Shown here: positions 33,309-42,167 of the stretch, in pieces
Numbering within the stretch: the stretch's first letter is position 1
Layout: each line of letters opens with the position of its first letter
NCBI GenBank assembly: GCA_015056815.1
Contig: SVFN01000002.1
Coordinates: 186,001 to 250,000, forward strand
DNA length: 64,000 nucleotides
Source of the DNA: Lachnospiraceae bacterium
GTDB lineage: Bacteria; Bacillota; Clostridia; Lachnospirales; Lachnospiraceae
Reading direction: 5' to 3'
Notes under the pieces: generated by a model
What the model was told of the DNA's origin: nothing
Seen by the model: the letters and a program-made list of their open reading frames with translations, nothing else
Databases searched by the model: none
Translations under genes and position numbers: made by a program

Positions 33309-35714
33309 TCATCTTATTCTGATATCCATCAGTACACACAAGTTACCGGTCAGAGCCACATAAACACAGTCTGCTTCCTTTGGAACCGTCGTGTGACACT
33401 CTAAAGCAAGTCCTGCATTTTCTGTTGTAAATGTGATCTTGTTTTTCTTGCGCAGGAAGTCGACTTCATAGTTCAAGCCTGCTTTGTTAGCTTCTTTCCA
33501 GTCATCCCAGCCTGCAAAGTCCTCATCTTTTTGTATGATCAGCTCATTTTTGGCTTTCGGATTCACAGTCGCATCATCACCATCCATTCGGATGCAGGCA
33601 TATTCCTGATAATTCTTTCCGTCTATCGTCCCGTCATCCGAATAATAGAGCAGAATGTAGGCACAATGATGTACCAGCCTCGCTTCCGGAAGACTTCGTG
33701 TGTGGAAGAACAGTCGCATACCATCTTCCACCGGCATCCCCTGTGAGGATGCGTCTCTGTATCCGTCTACCTCCACATTCGGGATATCGCCGTCTTTGCG
33801 TGTAAAATAATTTACTTCCGGTGCGATCCTTTCAATGTGATCCTGATCCATCGACAGAGACATTTTCGTCATGGAGATATTCCGGATCGTACAGTGTTCC
33901 CCTGTCATACCCAAAAATACAAACCTCGTTGAATCCGCAAGGGCGACCGTTACATCCACAAACTGATACCGGCTACCGATCTTGATCTTTACATGATCAC
34001 CAATGCAGACAGCCTCTATCTCATAGCCAATCCATTCCTTCTCACTGATCTGATCCATGGATTCCTTCTGTGTGATATCTGTTTTGATCTCTCTCGCTGC
34101 CGTACAGATCTTATTTCCATCCATCCAGATCTCGCCAAACTCCGCATAGTGGAGATTCCGGATATTTCTCTCGTTACGGTGCACGCAACGATCGAATGAA
34201 TCAAACAATATGATCGCCGGGAGGGAAGTTTTTCTCTCATATCCCTGATCAGGACGGGTTTCAAACCGTATCTTTAAATATTCCTTAGAAAGCCTGATCC
34301 CATCTGATACCACTTCCTTGTACTGTTCAAAATGCATCCTTTTCACAACACTGATATCATTGCGTTCCGCCTCTTCCACGCTCTCTTCATCCGGTTCTCT
34401 CATCATATATTCCGTATCACGATCGATCATATCAACCATGATCTTTACCAGTTTGGGATCAAATTCCCTGCCGGAACCGCCAAGCATCAGTTCCCGGACT
34501 CTTCCCTGTGCAAGCGGTGCCCGCTCACAGGTATAAGAAGTCAGTCTGTCATAGGCATTCGCTACAGAAATGATCCTCGCATACAGCGGGATATCTTCCC
34601 CTTTCAGTCCATCGGGATACCCTTTCCCGTCATATCGCTCGTGCTGATAAAGAACTGCTGTTTTGACATAAGGCATTTCCTCCACTTCCGAAAGGATCTC
34701 GCCTCCTATGACCGGACAGGTTTTTAAAACAAGCTCTTCCGCTTCCGTCAGGCGCCCCTGTTTTTCCGTCACAAAATCAGGAAGCTGCATCTTACCTATA
34801 TCGTGCAAGGCTGCGGCATAATACACCCTGAGACATTCCGATTTGTCCATTCCCCGTGTCTCCGCGATCAGCCTTGCATACTCTGCCACTCTCATGGAGT
34901 GACCCCTTGTATATTTATCCTTCGCATCCAGCCCGTTTACGATCGCCTGCATCACCTGCTCAAAGGATCTTCTGACAGATCTGCTTTCATTCTGTGCTTC
35001 AAAAAGTGCATTCTTCTGCGCCTGTTCCAGTTTCTGGTTCATTTCCAGAATAGCAAAGACATAAAGCACGATACCCATCCCTACGATTGCCATGTTCGTA
35101 AGGGATACACCGTAATAAAACGCCTGACAGACCGACGCCATCAAAGGCACGACCGAAAAAAGGATCATGGGAATACTGATCGAAAGGCTCATTCTCTTTA
35201 CATATTGCAGTATAACGGAAAGCTGGATAAAAAGTGCCAGAAATGGGATCACATAACAGATCAGAAAACCCGGTCCCCTGTGATAGACATTGTTCTCATC
35301 AAAATAATAATACAATCCTGTAAACTGTGAAATAATGACCATAGCCCATCCGATCCCCGTAATGATCTCCACGATCCTCAAACGCATGGGTACTTTTTCC
35401 AGTCCGATCTCATTCCTGCACAGATCGACCAGATACAGATTTAGCCCATGTATCACCGATATCGTCATAAAAAATACCAGGAAATTGGTGATCCTGACCA
35501 TCCAGAAGCCTATACTTTCGTGATTTCCATGATAAATATAAGCAAGCCTGTCGGAAAATAACAGAATACTGGCTGAAAACTCCAGATCCGTAAGCGCCAT
35601 TTTCCGTCTCTTTGGCAGTGATTTGGTCAGCAGTGCAAAAAAGCCGATGACCATACAGATACTGGAAAGCCCAAGCATAATATTTAATTGATGTTCCCGT
35701 ATCAGTTCAAACAT
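33309..35714 (-). CDS. 7TM HD-GYP-like protein with degenerate metal site and C-terminal extension
   Basis: An 801-residue protein. Residues 8-230 hold seven membrane helices, followed by a coiled-coil linker and an HD-GYP domain (about 265-445). H-D-I-G-K and D-G-K-G-Y-P-D-G are kept. However, the H of K-x-H-x-x-x-G is Cys (T-C-P-V-I-G), the first H of H-H-E-R is Gln (Y-Q-H-E-R), and the Asp of V-A-D-x-x-D-A is Asn (V-A-N-A-Y-D). Loss of these metal ligands suggests little or no phosphodiesterase activity. Residues 465-801 form an extension shared with the protein at 42168-44384. Last gene of the operon; its ribosome site (AGAGGT) lies in the end of the kinase gene, 6 bp before. Confidence 0.88.
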   Translation of the reverse strand: MFELIREHQLNIMLGLSSICMVIGFFALLTKSLPKRRKMALTDLEFSASILLFSDRLAYIYHGNHESIGFWMVRITNFLVFFMTISVIHGLNLYLVDLCRNEIGLEKVPMRLRIVEIITGIGWAMVIISQFTGLYYYFDENNVYHRGPGFLICYVIPFLALFIQLSVILQYVKRMSLSISIPMILFSVVPLMASVCQAFYYGVSLTNMAIVGMGIVLYVFAILEMNQKLEQAQKNALFEAQNESRSVRRSFEQVMQAIVNGLDAKDKYTRGHSMRVAEYARLIAETRGMDKSECLRVYYAAALHDIGKMQLPDFVTEKQGRLTEAEELVLKTCPVIGGEILSEVEEMPYVKTAVLYQHERYDGKGYPDGLKGEDIPLYARIISVANAYDRLTSYTCERAPLAQGRVRELMLGGSGREFDPKLVKIMVDMIDRDTEYMMREPDEESVEEAERNDISVVKRMHFEQYKEVVSDGIRLSKEYLKIRFETRPDQGYERKTSLPAIILFDSFDRCVHRNERNIRNLHYAEFGEIWMDGNKICTAAREIKTDITQKESMDQISEKEWIGYEIEAVCIGDHVKIKIGSRYQFVDVTVALADSTRFVFLGMTGEHCTIRNISMTKMSLSMDQDHIERIAPEVNYFTRKDGDIPNVEVDGYRDASSQGMPVEDGMRLFFHTRSLPEARLVHHCAYILLYYSDDGTIDGKNYQEYACIRMDGDDATVNPKAKNELIIQKDEDFAGWDDWKEANKAGLNYEVDFLRKKNKITFTTENAGLALECHTTVPKEADCVYVALTGNLCVLMDIRIR

Positions 35715-35720
35715 ATTGCA

Positions 35721-38700
35721 TTACCTCTGTGCGATCAGTTTTTCCATCTGTTCCCAGTTGACCCGCTTCAGGTTTTCTTCCAATGCTGTTATCAGTTTTT
35801 CTTCGCACTCAGGAATCGTATATTCCCGTACCTGGGTCAGTATCATCTCAACTGCATCATAATCCATCTGCGGGATCATTTCTTTCAATGCCATATAGGC
35901 TTCCTGTAAAGTAGTCTCCGTAATCTCCGGTTTATCCGTCTTTGCTTTTTGCTTAAGGCCTTTCAGGATGTTCTTATAGGCTCTGTGATCAAATAATAAT
36001 CTGTCTTTATTGGCACTGATAAACTCCTCATCTGCCCGATTCCCGGCATCTTCCAGTGCCTGGCAGTCAGCCGAAAGCGTCAATGCACCTATGATCCTCG
36101 CCGTAGTCTTAAGTGCATGCACCTTTACAGTAGCCAGCTTCAGATCTTTCTCCTGATAAGCTGTTTCAATCTCCGATGAGGTTGCATCAATGCTGTCATA
36201 AAACATATTCAGCATGAATACAAACTGTGAAGCACCGCCTGAATTTTTGATCCCTTCTTCCACTGAAATTCCTTCTGCATTTTCCAGCCACAGAAGTTCG
36301 TCCGGCAGCTTATTATCCAAAACTGTTACATCTTCCCCCGACGGCTTCATCATCATGCTTTCCGGAAGATGACGCATGATCGCATGCTCTACCGCAACGA
36401 TGTCTACCGGCTTGGTCAGATAACCGTTAAATCCCTTCGATCTGTAAAATTCTTCTCCGCCCGCTGTGGCATTGGCCGTCAGAGCATAAACCGGAAGATC
36501 CGGATGCGTGAGCCGTATCTTTTCCAGCGTTTCGATTCCGTCAAGTCCCGGCATCATGTGATCCAAAAGCACGACATTAAAGTCATTATCCGCGATCTTC
36601 TCCAGGCACTCTTCCCCGCTCTTGGCAGTCGTGACAAACACCTTCGTAGGCTTTAACAGACCCTTGATCACATTAAGATTCATAGGTGTATCATCCACTA
36701 CCAGAATATCTGCATCGGGAGCGATGAACTGTGGTTTGTACCCACCTTCCGCGACTTCCTCACTCTCCTCAAGGAACACACCGATCGCTGTTTCATCCAC
36801 GATCTTTTGTTTCATCGTCAGGATAAATTCACTTCCCTCTCCATAAACGCTTTCGCACCAGAGCTTTCCACCCATCATCTCGGCAAACTGTCTGGAGATA
36901 TCCAAACCAAGGCCCGTTCCCTGGATGTTGGAATTTTTGACTTCCTCCAGCCTTTCATAAGCATTAAAGAGCTTATTCAGATCTTCCTCCCTGATACCGC
37001 TTCCGGTATCTTTCACGCTGATCCGTACGGAAACCTGCACCGCATTGCGTTCCGTGATCTTTACGCTTAATACAAACCCGCCTTCATCCGTATATTTTAC
37101 AGCATTGGTAAGTATGTTCAAAACGATCTGCTTGATCTTACCGCTGTCTCCATATAGTCTCTGCGGAAGTGTTTCGTCAATATCCAGATCAAAATACAGT
37201 TTCTTGGCCTCTGCCCTGTTTCGTACCATGGCTATGATCTCGCGCAGAAATTGCTGTGTATCATACTCCTGCTCCACCAGATGCATCTTGCCCGATTCCA
37301 TCTTCGAGATATCCAGAAGGTCATTGACCAGTGCCAGCAAAGACTCCGACGCCGTTTTGATATCTCTGGCGTAGTCCGTTACCGGACCGGAGTATTCTTT
37401 CGGAACATTTTTGATGTCTTCTCTTAAAATCATCTCATCCATTCCCATGATGGTATTGATGGGGGTACGGATCTCGTGGCTCATATTTGCAAGGAATCTG
37501 GATTTGGCAGAATTCGCCCGCTCAGCTTCATCTCTCGCCTCCTGAAGCTGTAGATACTGCTTCCGGATAACTGTCCCTGTCATGATCCGCCAGACGATCA
37601 GACCAAACGCAACAAATGTCAGGAGCACAAACAGCACAATCACGGACCATCTCTCAAAGAATGCCGGCTTTTTGATGATCCTAAACACCTGCTCCGCCGT
37701 TACTTCCTTCGTCTGTTTATCCAGAATCTGGATGTGAAGATTGTAATTACCATGTTTTAATCTTGAATATTCCAAATCCCCCAGCCTGTTCTGCGTATCG
37801 GTAATACCTTCTTTCTCCATTCCCTCTAAGAACACCCTGACAAGCGGGTTGGAAACCGTATAATCCAGGATCGCCGGATTGATCTGTATTCTGCCTGCTT
37901 TTTCCGGCAGGTGATAGGTTCCGGTTTCATCCGGATACATTTCCTCTCCATCATAATAAATGGATCTTACCCCTATCAGGGTTCTGTTTGAAAAATCACA
38001 AAGCCCTGAAATATTTACGACAGAAACGCCGTTTTCTCCTGCGATATAAAGCTTTCCGTCACTGTCCAGAGCATTGTAGCAATACGATACCGGAATACTC
38101 GCAAGTCCGTTTGCACGGTCATATAGTACATAATCTGTGATCTCATCCTTAATGACCGCCTGTGCATCTATCACGTAGATTCCTTTCGAAGATAAAAACC
38201 ACAGGTCATTTTCTCCCACAAAGGTCACGTCAAAGTTATTGTTATAGGGAAACGAAGTAACGGTTGTGATCTTCCCGTTCTTCATATATTCCACATGGCT
38301 GGACGTGATGATCCAGAGCACGTTCCTTTTTTCATCCTGTTTCAGACGCATGACAACATCACTGCTGAGTCCCTCCTGTGTACCGATTTTCTGGATGATC
38401 GAGCTTCCCCGGATGATATAAAGTCCGTCGCCATCCGTACCGGCCAGGATCTCTCCATGTTCTCCCTCACTTAATGTCAATACCATGGTATTATTCATTC
38501 CATCTGCAGAACCATAGCTTCTTATGACTCTTCCATCCCGGATCACTGCAATACCTGAATTTGTGCCGACCAGAATACTCCCATCCTTCTTCTCATAAGT
38601 ACAGCGTATTTCATTGCCCGGCAGACCACTCTGCTTGGTAAAAGTGCTGATCTTGTCTTCCGCATCCACACAGACCAGTCCCATGTCGTCCGAAAAAGTG

Positions 38701-39944
38701 GAAAACCAGGTATTTCCTTTACTGTCATTCATAATACAGCGCACTCTGGTATTTCCGAGGTATTCCGTAATTTCATTTTCTTTCGGATTGTAATCCGGAC
38801 CGATCAGTCGGATACCGTTATCTGTTCCGACGTAAAGATCTCCTTTTCTCATACATGTGGTATTGATCACTTCCGGTTCCATTCCGGCAGCTCCAGTCAG
38901 ATCCAGAAAATGATCCGCTACTATTTTCATCACACCATATCTGGAAGAGGCAAACCACATATTCCCCTGAAAGTCGGAGGTCATCATTTCGTAAGAATCC
39001 TTTATCGGCACTCTCTCAAACGGAATAAAGGTGTCCGTCTCGTCCACATAACCTGCCATGTGCAGCGATGAAACCCACAAACGCCCGCAGGCATAATGCA
39101 GCCAGTGAATGTTCTCGGCCGGAGCAGTCTCTATCTTTTTCATCTGAATCGACCGGTCACCCATTCTTCCATGATAGACAACACTTCCGGATGTCCCGAA
39201 ATACAGCCAGCCTGCTTTTTCCGGATCAGCCAGGATCGTTGTAATCTTTACCATTCCCAGATCATCACTTGTGTAAAATTCTCCGATTCCCGCTGTGGAA
39301 ACCGTAAAAACCTCTCCGTTGGACGTGTGTCCGTAGACCGTTCCAGCCGGATCGGCATCCAGCCGCAGGATTCTTCCCTGATTCACTCTCTCATCATCGA
39401 TCCTGTGCAGCTCCATCTGCGTATCGACATAAGCAAGCCCCGCCGTCGAGCCGATAAAGATATTTCCCTCTGTATCTTCTGCAAAGGTACGGATTGAATT
39501 GGAGACAAGACCTTCCGCTTTGGAATAATGGATCTTCTCCTGTCCATCGATCACGACCACACCATTATCATTCGTTGCGACCCAGATTCTTCCCCTGCTA
39601 TCCTCAAACAGACCTCTTCCACTGGTAAGACCATCCTCCACCGAAAGACGTTCAAACTCTCTGCCATCATATCTGACGATGCCGCTATACCCGCCAATCC
39701 AGATATATCCGTCACTCGTTGCCAGAATGCAATTTGCCTCCGATGTCGGAAGTCCGTTTTCGGCATTGTACAAAACAGGCAGAAAATAAGCATTCGGTAT
39801 CTGCTGGGATGCAGCATATCCGCCGCCGATCAGATGTGTATTATCCTCTTGCCCCAAAACATTTCCTTTAAAAAGATATCCTGCAAAAGCGATGACCATG
39901 CAAAGAACCAGGATTTCTTTTCTTAAACCATTCTTTTTTATCAT
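35721..39944 (-). CDS. Reg_prop hybrid two-component sensor kinase (HisKA-HATPase-REC-Hpt)
   Basis: 1407 residues. A signal-anchor (11-30) precedes about 650 extracytoplasmic residues of Reg_prop beta-propeller repeats (recurring W-I-G/W-V-A-T-N-x-x-G-V, G-L-T-S-G-R-G, G-L-x-x-D-V-V-M units). A Y_Y_Y-like domain (Y-S-R-L-K-H-G-N-Y) and a membrane helix near 775 follow. The cytoplasmic part has HisKA (S-H-E-I-R-T-P-I-N), HATPase (G-T-G-L-G-L-D-I), a receiver (D-I-L-V-V-D-D; L-L-D-H-M-M-P; L-T-K-P) and an Hpt domain (V-H-A-L-K-T-T-A-R). Bacteroidetes relatives usually end in an AraC DNA-binding domain; this one does not. Its ATG overlaps the preceding stop (ATGA), and an HD-GYP gene follows. 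Confidence 0.93.
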   Translation of the reverse strand: MIKKNGLRKEILVLCMVIAFAGYLFKGNVLGQEDNTHLIGGGYAASQQIPNAYFLPVLYNAENGLPTSEANCILATSDGYIWIGGYSGIVRYDGREFERLSVEDGLTSGRGLFEDSRGRIWVATNDNGVVVIDGQEKIHYSKAEGLVSNSIRTFAEDTEGNIFIGSTAGLAYVDTQMELHRIDDERVNQGRILRLDADPAGTVYGHTSNGEVFTVSTAGIGEFYTSDDLGMVKITTILADPEKAGWLYFGTSGSVVYHGRMGDRSIQMKKIETAPAENIHWLHYACGRLWVSSLHMAGYVDETDTFIPFERVPIKDSYEMMTSDFQGNMWFASSRYGVMKIVADHFLDLTGAAGMEPEVINTTCMRKGDLYVGTDNGIRLIGPDYNPKENEITEYLGNTRVRCIMNDSKGNTWFSTFSDDMGLVCVDAEDKISTFTKQSGLPGNEIRCTYEKKDGSILVGTNSGIAVIRDGRVIRSYGSADGMNNTMVLTLSEGEHGEILAGTDGDGLYIIRGSSIIQKIGTQEGLSSDVVMRLKQDEKRNVLWIITSSHVEYMKNGKITTVTSFPYNNNFDVTFVGENDLWFLSSKGIYVIDAQAVIKDEITDYVLYDRANGLASIPVSYCYNALDSDGKLYIAGENGVSVVNISGLCDFSNRTLIGVRSIYYDGEEMYPDETGTYHLPEKAGRIQINPAILDYTVSNPLVRVFLEGMEKEGITDTQNRLGDLEYSRLKHGNYNLHIQILDKQTKEVTAEQVFRIIKKPAFFERWSVIVLFVLLTFVAFGLIVWRIMTGTVIRKQYLQLQEARDEAERANSAKSRFLANMSHEIRTPINTIMGMDEMILREDIKNVPKEYSGPVTDYARDIKTASESLLALVNDLLDISKMESGKMHLVEQEYDTQQFLREIIAMVRNRAEAKKLYFDLDIDETLPQRLYGDSGKIKQIVLNILTNAVKYTDEGGFVLSVKITERNAVQVSVRISVKDTGSGIREEDLNKLFNAYERLEEVKNSNIQGTGLGLDISRQFAEMMGGKLWCESVYGEGSEFILTMKQKIVDETAIGVFLEESEEVAEGGYKPQFIAPDADILVVDDTPMNLNVIKGLLKPTKVFVTTAKSGEECLEKIADNDFNVVLLDHMMPGLDGIETLEKIRLTHPDLPVYALTANATAGGEEFYRSKGFNGYLTKPVDIVAVEHAIMRHLPESMMMKPSGEDVTVLDNKLPDELLWLENAEGISVEEGIKNSGGASQFVFMLNMFYDSIDATSSEIETAYQEKDLKLATVKVHALKTTARIIGALTLSADCQALEDAGNRADEEFISANKDRLLFDHRAYKNILKGLKQKAKTDKPEITETTLQEAYMALKEMIPQMDYDAVEMILTQVREYTIPECEEKLITALEENLKRVNWEQMEKLIAQR

Positions 39945-42145
39945 ATTTCCTGATACCTCTTAAGCACCTTTTTTACTTCAGTGAGCGACTCCGTAAACAC
40001 CTCCACACATTTCGGATCAAACTGTGTGCCGGAACCCTCCTGGATCATCCGGACTGCTTCCTCAAACGAAAATGCGGGCTTATAGACACGCGGTGAAGAA
40101 AGCGCATCAAAGACATCCGCAACTGCCATGACCCTTGCAGATAACGGAATCACTTCTCCGTGAAGCCCCTCAGGATATCCCTTGCCATCCCATCTCTCAT
40201 GATGATAAGCTGCCATATTCCTGGCTTCTTTCAGATAGTTCTCTCCCTCCATCGAACTGATGGCATTCTCCAAAATCGACCGGCCGGCGGTCGTGTGTGT
40301 CTTCATGATCTCAAATTCTTCCTTCGTCAGTTTCCCCGGTTTGTTGAGGATCGCATCAGGAATATTGATCTTTCCCACATCATGAAGTGGCGCACTCATC
40401 TCCACATCACGCATATATTTATCTGATATTTTCTCTGCATAGTAACCGTTTTTCTTTAATCCCTGCAAGATGATCCGCACATATTCCGAAGTCTTAAGAA
40501 CATGCGCTCCCGTATCCGAATCCCTGCTCTCGACCATGTCCGCCATGGTAATGATCAAAGCATTCTGCATCTTGGAGATCTCTTCGGATTTGTTCTGATT
40601 CTCATTTAACTGATATACCGTATCCCCTGTCATTTTACAGAAGGCTCTGTAAAGCTGTTCGATCTCATCACCGGTACGGATATCCAGTTCCTCTATCTTT
40701 TCCAGATTTGCTTCATCAGCTCCGCCTCTTGACCGGATCAGCTCATCTGCATAGACCGTCATGCTCATGATCGGCATCACAATGCGATACTTCGTCGTAA
40801 GCACGCTGATGGCCCCGATCAGAAGTAAAAATCCCGCAAGCAAAAGCAATACTCTTCCATAATACCGTTTCAGTATCAGAATGATCAGCCGGTACTCCAC
40901 ATTGGCAACTGCATAGCAGACACAATCCCCGTTTTTGTCATAGACCGGATAATAAGACGAGATAAAGCTTCCAAACCGATCATCCAGCCGGACAGTCGGG
41001 ATCATTTTCCCTGCCAGCAGATCTTCTTTATATGGCAGATACTCCTCCTCAAACGCAACCTTCGTTCCCGTTTCATATGCTTCAACAAATGTTCCGTCGC
41101 TTAGTGTGGAAGGCAGGTCAAAGACAACCCTGCAACCGTCTTCCTCGATCTTATAAACATACAAAAAAGTAATATTGGAGGAGCTGTTTTTCAGATTTTC
41201 CAGCCGCTGTTTCACTTTGGTATATCCCATCGCAGTATTGCCCTGTTCCAGATATGCATCCACCCTGACGGGATCGATCTCGCATGCTGCAAGATAGGAT
41301 GCCTGCTTTGCGCACTCCGACAAGGAGTCGAGCGTATTCTTCCTGAAGCTGATCGCACTGAATATCAGGGCTACCAGCGTGATCAGGAACGTGGACAAGA
41401 TCAGGATCAGATTGATCCTGACGCTGATCGGCATCCGGATCCTGCGTTTCTTGTTATAGCCCTTTTGTTCTTCCATCAAGATGGGTTTTTGTCTCCAGAG
41501 AGACATTCTGACCCATTCCCTGGCCTTTTTCGGGACGAGGGAAATGATCAGCAAAGCAAGGGCTACGGAAACCGCTTTGTCGACCACATCCATCAGGAAT
41601 GCAGACACCACATGACAGCTTCGCACACCCAGGCCCCAATGCACATTCAGCCATCTGCTGATCCTTACTACCACCGGTACCTCTGACGGTGTTTCATAAA
41701 GATACCAGCTGATCATCCCGCCGATCCCGCCGCCGATCAGGGCAAATACCAGAATCAAAAGAGTAAGATCCACTAACCTTTTCTGGCTGTCCGGCGTCCA
41801 CTCTTTTTTCTTCTTTGCGGCTTTTCGTTGTTTTCTGTATGTGGAAAATTCGCCAAAAAAGGCGTTGGCAACGATCGCGATCAACATATTCAGGGATACG
41901 AAAAAAATGGAGCTGCCATCCAGAAAGAAGTTCACCATATTGGTCGCAAAGGCACACAGAAGTCCCGGAACGGCTCCTCCCAGCGCACTTGCAATGATCG
42001 TTCCGGCCGTGTCCATGTAAACGGGCAGACCTGTCGCCCTCATAAGCATGGATAACAATATGTTCAGAGATGTTGTAAATACCATCAGCAAAAGGACTGC
42101 CGGATGGAAAATGCTGTTTTTCTTCTGTTTCCACTTAGGGTGCAT
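39941..42145 (-). CDS. HD-GYP phosphodiesterase with ECF-S-like and Cache-type sensor
   Basis: A 734-residue membrane protein. Residues 10-215 have about five helices with Y-M-D-T-A-G-T-I-I-A-S-A-L-G-G, resembling an ECF-transporter S component or related sensor module. After a second membrane helix (about 245-265), an extracytoplasmic Cache-like domain (270-430), a helix and a HAMP-like region follow. The HD-GYP domain (about 520-720) is intact: H-V-L-K-T-S-E-Y, L-H-D-V-G-K, K-T-H-T-T-A-G, Y-H-H-E-R-W-D-G-K-G-Y-P and V-A-D-V-F-D-A-L. It should hydrolyse cyclic di-GMP or a related dinucleotide. Starts 22 bp after the gene at 42168 and overlaps the hybrid kinase start by 4 bp. Confidence 0.92.
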   Translation of the reverse strand: MHPKWKQKKNSIFHPAVLLLMVFTTSLNILLSMLMRATGLPVYMDTAGTIIASALGGAVPGLLCAFATNMVNFFLDGSSIFFVSLNMLIAIVANAFFGEFSTYRKQRKAAKKKKEWTPDSQKRLVDLTLLILVFALIGGGIGGMISWYLYETPSEVPVVVRISRWLNVHWGLGVRSCHVVSAFLMDVVDKAVSVALALLIISLVPKKAREWVRMSLWRQKPILMEEQKGYNKKRRIRMPISVRINLILILSTFLITLVALIFSAISFRKNTLDSLSECAKQASYLAACEIDPVRVDAYLEQGNTAMGYTKVKQRLENLKNSSSNITFLYVYKIEEDGCRVVFDLPSTLSDGTFVEAYETGTKVAFEEEYLPYKEDLLAGKMIPTVRLDDRFGSFISSYYPVYDKNGDCVCYAVANVEYRLIILILKRYYGRVLLLLAGFLLLIGAISVLTTKYRIVMPIMSMTVYADELIRSRGGADEANLEKIEELDIRTGDEIEQLYRAFCKMTGDTVYQLNENQNKSEEISKMQNALIITMADMVESRDSDTGAHVLKTSEYVRIILQGLKKNGYYAEKISDKYMRDVEMSAPLHDVGKINIPDAILNKPGKLTKEEFEIMKTHTTAGRSILENAISSMEGENYLKEARNMAAYHHERWDGKGYPEGLHGEVIPLSARVMAVADVFDALSSPRVYKPAFSFEEAVRMIQEGSGTQFDPKCVEVFTESLTEVKKVLKRYQEI

Positions 42146-42167
42146 GGAAATGTTCCCCCTTTATTTC

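Noticed and set aside
35721-39944. Bacteroidetes-type HTCS regulator recently transferred
   Set aside because: Architecture is related, but the AraC output is missing, an Hpt domain is present, codon use looks like that of neighbours and the gene is embedded in a coupled operon.
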